Source: Undaria pinnatifida (Eukaryota; Sar; Phaeophyceae; Laminariales; Alariaceae). From it: a stretch of 64,000 nucleotides of DNA. A program made the translations under genes and the position numbers. Position 1 is the first letter of the stretch. Each line of letters opens with the position of its first letter. Shown here in pieces: positions 45,061-58,100 of this stretch. The notes beneath the pieces were generated by a model. That model had not been told where the DNA came from, made no database searches, and worked only from the letters and a program-made list of their open reading frames with translations. The stretch covers positions 10,562,790 to 10,626,789 of the forward strand of contig JABAKD010000027.1 of the NCBI GenBank assembly GCA_012845835.1, written 5' to 3'.

Positions 45061-47351
45061 TAATTGATCGGCGGCAACATCGAGGCCAACCTGTGAATAG
45101 AAAGCACCATAATAAGACGACCAGTCCATGTAGTGCTTTGGACGCAGGCCGCAGCACAGAACACTTGCCCGCTTCGGTATAAAATATCAAACCTAAAACC
45201 TTGTTGTTAAAGACATTACTGCTACTTACGCTTGTCGACGCCATCCGCCGGGCTCTTGATGCTGTTGCCTTTCTTTTCCTAAACGTTCTGTTCGACGCCA
45301 TCCTTGAAACTCTATACCTCCTTCGAAGTGCGCCATCGACCCTGCGCGCCACCTCCGTGTCCACCACGCGACAAGGCATTCAGCGAAACAAAAACACACC
45401 AGTACGCCTAGAATATTACCGTTACCAACAACGAAGTTACCACTCCGAACACTACGGTGGACATTGACCGTTTATGCCTCAGTGGCGGAGAGAAAGATGT
45501 CGTCCACTTCAACTCCCTGCCAAATAGGTCGAACCTGCCTGGTGCATTCGATAATATTGCAAAACCCAATAGTGGTGTCTGTGCCGTCAGGAGCGTCTGG
45601 TACCGATGCTGTCGCGGAACGGGCGCCTATACGAGGCCCAAGGTTCAGCCGCTTGAATAACTCTTGCAACAATGAATTACCCGCAAACCCTGTACGAGGT
45701 TTGCGTCAGGGTATACTTCAATATATTATTGGGGGCGGACGATGACATGCCTTTTCCGTACCTAAACAACCGCGCGGTGGGTTCCCCTCTTTTGTGGACA
45801 GGAGAGCTCGGCTACAACAAACCCAACACCCAACTTGTTTGAAACCTTAAAAGGACCATAGCCGGGACGAGCTTTACATCGAAATCAATCAAATGACGCA
45901 GTCCATTAATACAATAATAGCGGTGATTTCGTGTGCCTCACGCATCCTATGGAGATTTACATCGAAACTAGCGGACATTCATCTTGGTCGAGCTTCGCAT
46001 CCGCGGTATATCCTCTTGGTGACTTTCGTACTACAGACGGTGTGTCTCCTGATGGTTGGCGTCGCTCATCACACGCCACGAACGGATAACTCATGCGAGG
46101 ACAGTTGTTTGCTGGGCCCCATTCCGAAGGATCATGGTGTAACCACAGTATCACTTCCGGATTTGACACCGACGAATTGCTGACGTCAACACTCACTAAC
46201 CCGTGATTCGTTTCCGCTGACAGAATTGACCGGGCATCAGCAGCGCCGCGTGACTCGGGAACATGCTATACACCTAACGACGCGTGGTGCGATAGAGGTC
46301 GGGACTGTTTTATCTAGGGCTCTTCGCGTGAGAAACCCTCCACGCCACTACTTTGTAACACATAAGAACGTGGAACCCAGAAAACAATCCCGTGGTAGGT
46401 ATGCAACGAACAGTATTGTAAACCCCAAATGATAACCCAACCATGGGGTAGTGTAGTCATTGGTTGACCAGCCCCTCCAGAAACAAAATGTGTTGCTGAT
46501 AAGGGCTAACCCCATTGCACTACTAAAACACGCGTACCAACGTACGGTACAGTGCAAATATAGTGATTAACCCTGGTGGCCACTCTAGACCTATGGGAAC
46601 CTTAGTGGGCCGTCGATAATCTCTTCGGTCGGTATTTATCGGAGGTCCGACGTGGATTGGCGGAAACAAACAAATTGATGATGGTTTCCATGGATGTTTC
46701 ATCTTTCGTCATGGGACAAGCGACACAACCACTGAAGTGCTAGCGTGCTCGGTCAGCGTGCGGGTGCACCACCATGATTCAAGGGCTTTCAACGACAGCG
46801 TGAGGCCACGTTGGAGCGGCAGTCATGCGGCCAGACGCCTTGTTCCAAGAAGCCGAGGGAGCATCGACGGAGATTCGGGGTCGACGAATGCCTTCACTCG
46901 TATCCGACACGCAGGCCAACAAGTTTTTACGGAGCATGCGGCACCACGTGGCTCCCCAAGTGCTGAAGACATATCGACGCACAAACCTCCGCTTCTCCTG
47001 CTTTGCGGCACGTTGAGTTGGTATACGGCAAGAAGGAAGACATCGGCTTTGTTATGGCAAGCTCTGAACAAACGCAGCCGCTGGTCTCAGCCCAAAAACG
47101 ACATTAAATCTCGCGGGAAATACATATAATATATATTGGAGAGTGCTTGTGCCCACACCAGTCAGAGCCTGCCTCACGAGTTGTCGTTGCCGTGATCCAA
47201 AGATAGGCCACACACACCAACCCTAACGGACGATTGGCGGCGTGACGACAGTAGGGATATGCTGGTTTCGAAGCGCGCTACGGTGAGCCCAGTGCCAAAC
47301 TTCGACCAGTAGGCAATGTGTGTAGCGCGTACCGGCCAATAGTTCACCCAC
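45061..47351. other. unresolved stretch downstream of the membrane-protein gene
   Basis: Open stretches exist on both strands around 45470-45670 and 46830-47020, but splice sites and frames do not support a model. The 3'-terminal exon(s) of the minus-strand membrane-protein gene may lie here. Confidence 0.3.
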
Positions 47352-50300
47352 CTCTTCGTTGTCATCCACGGTATCCGGTTTGGCGTCCTTCTTCATGAGC
47401 TTGGATATCGCTCCGATGACAAACACAGATAAGTCCATGTACATCGGCAATACCAGTGCTGCGATATCAAAATAGAGCAGTCGTGGAGCGTGTGGGGGGT
47501 GAGATTTGTCGTTCTCGTGCCCATGATACCCTGGCTTCAACTTCAATCTCTCGTCTAAAGTTAGTGTTCAGTTGGACAACGTCCAAAGACAGCGGGTACG
47601 GAACACTACCATATCCAGTTCCATCACTAGGTAAATAGTGATGGCCTTTTGACGCCACGGATAACGCTAACTTCCCTTGAAACGTAGCCGTGTAGGGAAT
47701 ATACGTATGTATATCTATACCATTGCTCCTCAGTACTGTCAATATTACAATTGGCATGTGGTGTCGACGCAGTCAGCGGCGTTGGGCGTGTACCATGCTT
47801 CAAGTGTAGACGCTCGACATTCAATTCCGTCTCTGTAAGGGTATGACAAGTGCTACTATGTTTTGGGAACCTGAAAAGTACGCCGAATAACCCGAAGCAC
47901 GTAAAAAAGGCCCCACCGACAAGAACGATCAGTTGGATTATCATGACCGCGTTGTCGACCCTCTCCGCTTCCTTCGTCCCTCGCCATTCGAGGGTGGTGA
48001 TGCCTAAGGCTGCCACGCAAATAGCGTTAGTGCCGGACAGACACACCGCAAAAGTGTTCATCACCCTGCCAAGCAAAGGGAAAACACAGCAGGGGTGACT
48101 TGTTTGTTTAGTGGTTTGTATTCGAAAAGGTAGGGTACTCATCTCATACAGTGTCACCCTTGCTAGCGGGATGTAGGGTGTATCAACAACGGGGAAACCA
48201 TAATGTTACATGCTTCGTTTGAAGGAGGGAAGTGGACTATTTAGGTGCAGATGCGCAGCCCTGCGCATCTGCATGCATGGATTAATTATGGTGTGCGAGT
48301 TATAAAATGTTTTTAGGTTGGATAACCAAAAAAAGATAACTATCCACATCGGTTACAATATCTGCATCACAAAATAGATCCAACCCGGAAGAACCATGCT
48401 GATCAACGAGGTTACCGGGAGACCTGAAGGTTTGGTAAACTAGTAATTTCCCGTATGTACCATACGGTGACGCTGTCAAGAGAACTTTTCGTGAAAGCGC
48501 CTTGGTTGCCGAAAATCCGTTGCAGCATCGAGGTGGGGCTTACTGAGATTGTTGAGTGGCCGAAGGGAAACGTTCAAATGTTCCCGTCTATCCCCCCAAG
48601 GCAAGTCGCAAGGCATATAGCCCGGGTTGATCTTATGATGCCGCGGTCGCCACCATGACCAACCTTGTCCGGACAGGTAGTCTCACCGATTCGCAAAGGG
48701 CTTGAACACCACGAGCACAGCGCAAGTCACTAAATGCTGAGCACAGAAACAGAATAGTTGCTGCACGCTTTCGTCAATCAGCACCCCGATAGCGGCAAAA
48801 ACCACCGACTGCGAGAAAAAGAAGGGGCGAGCGAAATCGTCGGGCAGTAAGACGAGTAACGGAACACGAGTCAGTCACGTTATAGGATTCAAGAAACCTG
48901 CGAATCGTGAGGCACCCATATCAACCGTTTGGCTCTGTGATGCATTTTGCGAGTGCGGAGATATATGTGCGAGTGGTCATGCCTACCTATTTTATGTGGA
49001 TACCGCAAACGGACAGTTGTCTCAACTGTTTCAACCAGCGTACGTACCTGAACGAGAGAATATACCATGAACCACGACCCGGCTTTGGTGAAGTCCACAA
49101 ACAGCGGTTCGAACCCGATCCGGAAACGGTTTCCCTGCCGCAGGGCGTCTTCATCTGCATTGGCCTCGACCCAGTCATCGTCAGGCGAAAACCCAGTGTA
49201 GGCCCTCTTGGCAGTCACCCATTGTCCTGCGTCCGCCCAGGAAAGCAGGCTCTGACTTTCGTTGCAGCTCTTTTTAACTCGGGCCACGAAGCCACTGTTT
49301 TCATTGTCGTCGTCTTCGGCGTTGTCGGAGTAGATGTTAGGCTCGAACGCTATAAGAGCATCCGGGCGCACTCGTAAAACGATAGTTCGGCACACCATGG
49401 CTACCATGAGTATCGGGTAGAGAAGCTGTAGGTACACAAGTACCGGCACATCGGCAAGCAGAGTAGAGGCCAGGCGCGAAGTCAACAGCCATTATCATGA
49501 GATGTTGCGAATGGTAGACACATACTGCATGCTCCTTTGGGTCAATGTACACGAAATTTGTGGGCACGACCTTTTGCATGGCTGGAAGATGTTACAATAG
49601 GTGTGCTGCCTTCGTGCGCGGGACACACTACACGCACATGCACACAGGCCGTCACGGAATCCTTGGAACCTTTTCTGGTGGAGGTGTTTATTTCTAGCTT
49701 TGTTCTGGGTACATGCATAACGTTTCACTCAAGTAACCGCACCAGCATTGCCGCCGCCGCAACGATCACCCCTGGACATCTGCTTTCGCGCAGAGCCGAT
49801 GCCCCTGCGGCGGTAGCTCCCTCGAATGCGAAGAGCAGAAACACAAGCTCGACGTGCGGAAAGTGTAGCCATACCGACGATGAAATGTCTCTGTACTCAG
49901 AGACCGTGCTCAAGCGGCTCTCGCTCCTACTTGAATCTTGGCTGGCCTTTTCCTCGTCGTTGCTCGTGTGTTCCTTGTTCTTGTTCCTTTTCCGTAATGC
50001 TGACCCCCAAGATTTCGTTGCAATCGTGGGATCGGATTCCTCGTCAGGCCGAACTTTCCATCTGATCCATCGAGCGATTGTTAGCTCATCCATGGGCGTG
50101 CCATCGAGCTGAGCCATCTCCACCTCCTGGTTTGCGCGTTGCTATCGGAAATGCAGTAAACGGCCAACAAACAGAGGGCGTACGTTATTCGTGACAACCC
50201 ATAACTTAGACATCGCCAACACCCCTTCAGGCTGATGCAGGAGAAAGCCCTACGCCCGGACCTCGTGCAGTGTGATTCACGCCCGCAGACGTAATACTTT

Positions 50301-51470
50301 TTCATCTGCTAGGACAAGCAAGTAATACCAGTGGGATGTTGGCACTTCGCCAAGCGGCGTTCGCGTGCGCGGTGTTACCTTCGTCAGCCAGTACGCCTCC
50401 ACACCGGAGGTCAGCCAGACGTGGAGGTTGAAGATAGCTAGCAGGATGCCGACGAAGAGCACAAAATTTCCGATGAAAACCGTCTCACCAATTTTGCTTG
50501 ACCCAGCCGGTGTAAACGCACACCGAGGCAAACCGTCTGTATCCAGTTGCATCGTTCTTTTTACCGGTGTGTATGATTCGACTGTGTCTTCGGGAGGCCA
50601 GAGGTTCGCCCACCTACAGGAATCAAGATCATTGTGCGCTGTTATTTAATTATAAAGATATTATCAGTCATGTGCATTGCTGTACTTTCACTCAGCACGC
50701 CTTCGTATTCTTCATGTCGGTAGATAGCAACTAAGGTAGAGTCTGCGCCTGCGGGTCTGGTTTTAAAGTTTCTAGATACAACGTTTTCCGTCCTTCGTGT
50801 TCCCGAAACAGCTCAATGTGACGCAGGGAAATATCAAACCTTAGCATCCCCGCGAACTTTAAGAACAACGAGTCTTCAGCCCCTGTTGAGTCCACCAGTG
50901 AAAGCGTCGCAAGAAATTGGATCTGACTTACGACCAGCAAAGCCAGCGTCGCTGATGGCGTGCGGATGCTGGAAACATTCTGTACGAAGGAGGTCCTGGG
51001 TAGCTCCTGAACACCATCACCGGACGAAAACACCGCACACGTTATTTAAAGGACGATGCTCCTGGTGACAGAAGGTTGATATTTTGCACGTTCTCTGGCT
51101 GCCCAGAAACATCTTCTCGACCAAGGCCCACACTCACAGTATGTGTTCCACATTACCCCCCGTGGCATGGGGTTCACGAACGAACCTCAAGACATTCCAT
51201 GGGGTGCTAAACGCGTTTCGCGCGCCCAGAAGAGTCTTAATTTGTGTCATGCAACGGGATGTGCCACACGAGCTCATTTGGACTCACTTCTGCTCCAGTT
51301 TTCACGACCGCTGGTGTGTCGCCACTGCTGGCGAGAAGGCTGCATCCAGCGGCAGCAACCGCACCGCCCATCACAAACGATGATGCTAGTCTCCCGGCAG
51401 TACTGGCAGATACAATAGTCTTTGCAATAAACGAACGACGCGCGAAAACAGCAAAGAGTGCACCAGGCAT
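47352..51470 (-). CDS. multi-pass membrane protein with TRP-channel-like region (partial model)
   Basis: Exons on the minus strand, 5' to 3': 51470-51288 (start uncertain), 51006-50840, 50613-50379, 50126-49743, 49570-49526, 49425-49048, 48808-48687, 48065-47871, then 47458-47352. The phases agree from 51288 to 47871; one small exon is probably missing before 47458. At least eight hydrophobic segments are visible, for example VSQIQFLATLSLV, FIGNFVLFVGILLAIFNL, VELVFLLFAFEGA, LLYPILMVAMV and MIIQLIVLVGGAFFTC. The conserved-looking strings RWANLW, YIDPKEH, RIGFEPLFVDFTK and VVFKPFANR resemble the C-terminal membrane region of large stramenopile proteins with TRP-like channel domains. That assignment is from memory of the family, not a search. 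A polar, charged loop (residues of exon 50126-49743) separates two membrane blocks. The N-terminal ectodomain should lie at higher coordinates. Confidence 0.62.
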
Positions 51471-52589
51471 TGGTGTGCAGAGGTCGAAAGATAATGAAAC
51501 TGGTTTGTTCGTCTTAGCCGACTCTCTTCCTTCATCAGGGGTTGTGCGTCATTTGGGATAGCCGTGGTCCGTGTAGTGAATTTTCCCCATCTCACATCGA
51601 GGTTCGATCTATTCGGGGTGGGTATGGTCGTTCCAAAATCCGAACCTTAAGATACACTTAAAACGCCTATCGGACATATCCATCAGAACATAAACGAACT
51701 TCGGCTGTCACTTGTCTTTTGGTAGCCGACACACTAATATAATGTTCCACGTGGGAGATACAGTTTCTGCACCGCAAATTAACAGTCTTCCTAAAAGCAT
51801 AAAAAGATTGACGAACACGTTGTCAAAAATTGGGGCCTGGGGCGTCATGTAGATACGGTATACTATGGGAAGTACATTTCACCCATGACCTACTGAATTC
51901 ATGGAAACGATTGCTGTCATCAACCCCTGGTGTGCTTGTTTGTTTTATACCCGACTCGCACCTGAGGTTCCCTACATTGAAGGGGTCTTTAAAGTATACT
52001 TCATAGTCTGAGTGTACGGTACGTATCCAAAGCGCGTTTTTATTATGAGTGCTCGTAATATGAGCAGTGCGAACGGCCGAATTGCTGCCCGCATTTGGTT
52101 TTGCGTCCTCCGCCTTGTAAACTTTTCGTGTTATTTTACTAGATCGGCATTTGTGCCTCAAACGCCCCGTCCAGCTTTTCCGCACGAGGCGGACGGGTGG
52201 GATAGTCTTGTAGCAATTTAAGGTGGTGTGTGGTCTATGATGGCGACGAACGCGTTTATCTTTTTTCAAGGCTCTTCTTTGTCTTGGAGCCGGTTCTGTG
52301 ATTCGTGCCGTTGAGGATGATTAGGGTATGCGTAAAAATGAGGGGATTGCGTCGTTCGTTCATGCCTTTTACATGCGCTCTATGATGGCAATTGGGTCTT
52401 TAGCCCGTATGGGGATGTTCTATTCTTGCCGGGTTCGTTATGAGGATGTTATATCAGAAGACGCCCCAGATTAACTATAGCCAGTGCACGCTGTTAGCTG
52501 TTTCAGGGGTATCTTGACCCATATATCTACTAGGGTTTCGTGTACCAGGTATACTCATACGTCTGGAATACTTCCGTTCGTGTTTTATC

Positions 52590-52696
52590 TTTTTTTTTTT
52601 TTTTTTTCATCCTCCGGCGGATGGGGAAAAATAAAGCTTTAGCTCACCACACTTCCGCGTATTTTCATACGCGTCGTGTGTCGATTTAACTCAGTT
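52590..52696 (-). mobile_element. SINE-like or LINE-tail fragment, copy 3
   Basis: An 18-T run is followed by ATCCTCCGGCGGATGGGG, AAAGCTTTAGCTCACCACAC and CGTCGTGTGTCGATTTAACT. It shares the extra ATTTAACTCAG end with the 27582 copy. It lies between a P/S/T-rich exon and the membrane-protein exons. Confidence 0.78.
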
Positions 52697-52846
52697 GCGT
52701 GTGTCGTGTTTTATCGTTCTGTGCACACTGCTGTACGCGAAACCAAAACCTCGTCCAAGGTTTGATATACCCCTATACGTCGTCAACGGAGCTAGCGCGG
52801 TTGGTGTCTTAGGAAACGAGAGCATGCATGTAATGAGCTGTCTCAC

Positions 52847-53223
52847 CTCTCTTGTGGCTGCTGGTGCTGCTGATGGCGCGACCGTTGGCGAGATTAGGTG
52901 TGCTGCCGGGGAAGGGTGTTCTGCTATAGTCTCCGGTTCATCCGTTCGTTGTACAGAGGGTGGTGCTGGTGGTCCTGTATCTGGGCCGATAGCTGCAGGG
53001 GTCCCTGCCTCTAGCGTCGGCGTATTTATGTTGCTTGGTGTTGGCGACTCGATAATTGGGTGTCCCACCACCGAAGGCCCTTGTGTCGGTAGCACGTCTG
53101 CAGGTGACACTACGGCCACAGGGGTCCGGACGATCCTCGTTTGTGCAGGTGCCTCGGACACAGCAGACGGCGTTAGTGAGGTGTCGACAGGGATCACCGT
53201 GGGAAGATCATACGATCGAGGAG
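52847..53223 (-). CDS. Pro/Ser/Thr-rich exon, probable extracellular stalk
   Basis: An open 377-base stretch lies between a good acceptor (CATTGCTGCAG before 53223) and a strong donor (GAGAG/GTGAGA at 52847). It encodes a sequence dominated by Pro, Ser, Thr, Ala and Val, with PTPSNINTPTLEAGTPAA and SPTVAPSAAPAATRE near its end. Such composition is typical of O-glycosylated or wall-associated linkers. It lies about 1.4 kb upstream of the membrane-protein exons on the same strand, so membership of that gene is likely but unproven. Composition alone cannot give a function. Confidence 0.45.
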
Positions 53224-53285
53224 CTGCAGCAATGACACCAACGGGCAACGACAGGGTTGAAATTAGTCACACGTGCGCGTGGTAA

Positions 53286-54903
53286 GATGATAAAATACTC
53301 ATACGGGCAGGTCAAACTATTCCAATGGCCGACGTGGGGACGAGAAGAGACTCGCTCATGGTTTTCGCAGCACCTTTTATCACACGAGCGGCTGTATGAC
53401 CCCTCCGTGGTTGCGGTGTCAGGGTTGGCACTAGCTGTGATCTAAATCTACGTTGGAGTATCAACCGCACTGAAACGATCAGCGAGCAGAGTCTAGCAAT
53501 TCACGGCGGAAGCGCTGGGACCATTCACATCAAAGCGCTGAAAGCTAGTTCGGGCTGCACGTCCGACCGACGTCTGAGCTTGGAGTGTCCCTAGGTAAGA
53601 ATGTGACGGTGGGTTATTGGCGCATCTATCTGCATTGGACAGGGAAAACCACCACCCGTTGAGGCCTGCGCTCATAGGGTCTATGTCACGGACACCGCAT
53701 CAATTCTTTTGACCGGGAAGTACTGTTTAGGTTCTGGCACACTGAAGCATCGTGGTGTAGGAGGAGAGAAAACAAGGGCGATGCAGTTCGCCCATCGAAA
53801 ACATACTCATTTGTGAGACGCCCGTCACCGCTGGCAACATCCGTGACGAAGAGTTGCAAACAAATATTGAAGGAAACCACATCGTCAAACCATGCAAGCT
53901 GACCCTAACAGAAAACATCATACATTTATTCATCTACACAGTGCTTTGTTCGCACGCTCCCTCGCTTTCGACTGCGGTCGCCCTAGTTTTGGCAGTAGCC
54001 AATATTGATAGCAATATCGAAGCAGTCGTTTGCAGTGCTCCGGAAAATATGTCAGCAAATTAACGATGCGGGGGTGATTGACTCCGTAGTTGACCGAAAG
54101 CTCGGTCCTTTTGCCGGACTTGGAGTATCATCCGATGGATTGGTGCAAGCAACAGACCTCGTTTCAGAGGGAGTCAGACACCAAGGCGAAACCACTGTCA
54201 TTCGTGGTGTTGCCACTGAAAAACGGTTTGTTCCTCTGACAAACGGTTTGTCGGAGCGCGTCCTCAAGACCAACATAAGAATATTTCTATGTGGAGAGAA
54301 TACCAAGCATCCGGGCTCATGGCCCAAAGACAACAAAAATTGCTAGGGCTGGGTACCGGCAGGCTCCATCAGTTGTTATATGCAGACTGCTTTTATCAGT
54401 ATGCTCGGTTTCATTGATGGTTAGGTCTTGATTTCATCAGTGGTTAGGTCAGACGAAGCGAGAATAAGCGAGGTGGCCGCGTGTGGCTCGGCGTATTACC
54501 ACCGCCCTGCCGGCGGGGGGAGGACGCCAGAGGCACCGTCATAGGTCAACTGATACTTGCTCCATATATTGTCACAACTAGGGCTCACTATTGTACTGAC
54601 CGGGGGCGATTGCAGTCACCCACAGAGGACACAACAAGAAAAATAAGTTAGCGGATTAGCGTTGAACTGTGCAACTGGCGGGGATGAGGTTAAGGTCGTC
54701 CTTGGCGCAGGCGTACAGCAAACAACTCTGATAGCTCGTAGGTCCCACCGTTGAGGCACTAGGAACTATTTTGACGGGTTTTCGTAGCATCTTATGGCGT
54801 TTTCTAGAACGTACGTTACGTCCAAGGCCTATGACTGTCAGTGAGAATCGAGCCGGCAAGGACTGTCAATGTATTGACTTGTTTAGGCAAGACGAGTACG
54901 GCA
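53286..54903. other. unresolved stretch
   Basis: Open stretches on the minus strand at about 53700-53880 and 54060-54330 could be further ectodomain exons, but I found no phase-consistent chain. No domain is recognised. Confidence 0.3.
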
Positions 54904-55090
54904 GACGGGACGGGACGTTAAAATCACAACAAAACGAGTTGGCGGCGGGACGGGACGGGATTGTACGGCCATTGTGCATTCTATCTACGGGGCGGGACGG
55001 TACAATTCAACTTTGCAGAGTTTACAACCGAACGGGACGGTATAACACTATGCAGGTTGTGTTCTCGACAGGACGGGGCGGCAGAGTTCA
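54904..55090. repeat. GGGACGGGACG degenerate repeat
   Basis: GGGACGG or GGGACGGGAC cores recur every 15-60 bases from 54904 to 55090, and more sparsely to about 55805 (55170, 55720, 55790). Between the cores are strings such as TTCAACTTTGCAGAG. No gene is seen in 55091-56509. Confidence 0.65.
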
Positions 55091-56509
55091 ACAGGACTGA
55101 TTCTCGCGACCAGACACGACGGTAAATACAGGTTGCTCGCGTGGAACAGTTATTATTATTTTGACGAAGAGACGGGACGGTTTTGTTCATGTCAAGTAGT
55201 GATAGTTGTCGACGTAGGGTACCGTTCGGTCAGCTGGTCAGCCAGGCCGTCTTTTCCAGAGCTTTATTTCACGCCGCAACGGCCGCACGGCATGGGTGGG
55301 TGTACTGTACGTTAATTGTGTCTCGTCTCAGCCGCGGCCAAGCTATATGGGCTATGGCATGAGATAACATTACAGCCAGGCAATTATGTGACCACAATTA
55401 TAGACTGGACATAGTCTGCTGGATGATCAGTTCATTGACCAGCATGGATCGAACTTGCACGTTTACCATTCTGTAGGGAAGTATGACACCCGTTTGACCT
55501 TAATATTAGTAAAAAACGATGCTGACATTGACGAATACAGTGGTATGAAGTTGGCTGAAATTTCGTGTTTGGAATTCGCCATTGTGTCATTGAGTCATTA
55601 CTAGGCGGGGATGAACGGGGGTATTCGACGACCAAAAGTGTGTATTGGACAGAACGGAGTAGTATTAGGTTTCGGGAGGGGACGGTGTTTGCGCACGGGG
55701 CATATTTACTCAGCGGGACGGGACGGGGCAGAGTGTGAAGGCGGAACAAGACGGTATGTGACGAGGGTTAGAAAACTTGTTGAAAAGACGCAACGGGATG
55801 GGACGACGGAAGTATTTTTACTACGGTTTTACCGTCGCTCCCGTCGGGTCGAAATTCCGTCGTATGCCTTGATTATATCAAATGTGCTGGCAATCTCTGT
55901 TGACAAGTTCTATCAGTCGATAACTACTACCGGTAGAATTCTACTGTCAGCATAAACTTGGATATGACTTTCATCCCTGCGTTTTCCGTGCCCCAACTGC
56001 ATTGGCCGAGAGAAGATCCCCCGTCCGCCCACGGCCAATCAGGGGGCGAGGCTCGGCCGGCGAGAGTTGCCCCTCGGGAGAACCTCGCAGTCCCACCGCA
56101 ACGGTTCTGCAAGCTCAGTGGCTATCATTTCATCATACTCATTAATAGCCCGGCTGCAGATTCAACTTGCCGCATTCAGCACAGCAAGCAGCAGAAAAAA
56201 ACCCACCACACAACAGCAGCGTTCGGCAGCAAGGAGCAAGGAAGTAACGCACAACACAACAACCGCACCGACACGACCTCTGCTTCCCGTTCGCCGACAA
56301 AAAACCACGCACGTACTGCACGACTTACCCCACGACCGACCAATCTATTAACCAACCAATAAACACCCACCACATATATGCTACAGCAGCGGTAGTATAG
56401 CAGAAATCAGATTCGTTGGTTAGTACTCGAACCTTCGCAGAGCAGGCCGGTATACTAGCGGAGACAACAAAAGCTGTTCACGGGTCAGGTCAAATCTCAC
56501 GGGTCGGAT

Positions 56510-56830
56510 CAAGGCGGGTCTGGTCAGCGCTCCCGACCAGACCCGTGATATGCTTTAGACGTCTTGACCCCACCCGACCCGGCCCGCGAGATTTTGAAAC
56601 CTCCTGACCCGACATGATCCGACCCACGATATCCTAAAACCTCTTGACCCGACCCAACCCGACCGGCGAGGTTGGAAACAACTCCTGAGCCAACCCGACC
56701 CGACCCACGTGATTTGGAAGCCTGTTGACCCGACCCGTGCCGACCCGCCAAACTCCGAGTGAGTGACCCATGGGGTGCGGGTTTCACACGGGTCAGGACG
56801 ACTGGACCCGTGACATATCCCACGGGTCAA
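56510..56830. repeat. CCCGACCCG degenerate repeat, locus 2
   Basis: Units of ~35-45 bases follow the pattern CCTCTTGACCCGACCCGACC then a GCGAGATTTTGAAA-like spacer. The array is bordered by reverse-orientation GGGTCAGG strings at both ends. Confidence 0.8.
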
Positions 56831-57774
56831 AGTCGAAACGTCAAGGGTCAAACATGTCTGGATATATACCTTGGTCGGTTGGTTAGTCGTTGGTCCCTCG
56901 TAATTTTCCCAGTATGTCGTATCCTCTGTTTTTATACCGGCATTATTTTCGGCATTTATGTGTATTGCGCGCGAAAATGGAGAAATACCGCAACCCACAC
57001 ATCTGCACTGTGTCGTGCACGTAGCGCTTGACCCCCGGGTCGACCCGACGAGCAAGCTAACTATCTACACATTCTACGCCCCCGGCAAGCAGTCTAACTG
57101 AGCCACCTCCGACAGAACGCCCGCAACTGAGGCGATGGATCTATCAGCAGGGGATGCCATCCACGAGGGTCCGGGGTCAGTTTCTGGTGGTTGCTGCCGC
57201 TGCCAGGACTGCTGCTTCTGCTGCTGCTGCTGCTGCTTCTGCTTCTGCTGCTTCGACGATGACTGCTCTTGCCGTTTTACGTTTGGTCACAGTTCGTGCT
57301 GGCACGATAATTCTTACCGATGATTCAAGGTTTACGTACGTCGTACGTTATTTCTTTTACTGCCATGTGTCGTATTTATTGATGAATCCTGCAATGTAGC
57401 AAGAGTGTGTGCCCTAGCTTTTGTTTTAGTGGAGTTGTGGATGGACGACAGTATACCTGAATAGTACCTACGGCTTCATCCGACGCGGGATTCGCGTAGC
57501 AATACTCTATGCCTGGTACGATAAGTTACTGCCTGGTATGATTTTTCTGGACGCTATGATAACATACGATCGGAGTATCGCCCCGGAACGAGATAGGCTC
57601 TCGCGCAGGAAGCGGCAAGTTTTGTATCATTTTCCGACCCGCGTGTCGGATTCTCGTGTACAGCCCCCGGGGCGACGGCACAGCAATAAGAGCCCTCCTG
57701 CAGGCAATTGTAAATTTGAAAAAAAGACGAATCCGCGGGCCTGATCCGCAGGTTCGACCCGCGGGTCAGCCAAC
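56831..57774. other. gene-poor stretch
   Basis: No gene is supported. A CTG-rich trinucleotide stretch at about 57195-57255 is the only notable simple repeat. Confidence 0.4.
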
Positions 57775-58100
57775 AACAACCCGCGGGCTATGGTGGCTTG
57801 AGCCGTGAGTGATCCGTTTCTCGCGGGTCATGACCCGACCCGACCCGCGAGGTTTCAAAACCTCTTGACTTGAACCGACCCGGCCCGCGAGATTTCAAAA
57901 CTTCTTGACCCGACCCGACCAGACCGGACCCGACCCACGAGATTTTAAAACCTCTTGCCCCGACCCGACCCGCGACATTCTTCTTGACCTGATCCGACCC
58001 GACTCGCGAGATGTTGAAACACAACGAATGGCCCGGGCCGACTCAACCCGCGAATTTTTGAACCCCCCCGACCCGACCCGCGGGTCGGGTTATTGACCCG
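57775..58100. repeat. CCCGACCCG degenerate repeat, locus 3
   Basis: Same unit type as 56510-56830 (TTGACCCGACCCGACC plus a GCGAGATTTCAAAAC spacer). It ends with CCCGCGGGTCGGGTTATTGACCC, which reads as adjacent forward and reverse half-units (here CCCGCGGGTCGGG and TTATTGACCC). Confidence 0.8.

Noticed and set aside
45472-45672. Open stretches on both strands with plausible amino-acid composition
   Set aside because: No matching splice sites or phase-compatible neighbours, and no recognised motif on either strand.
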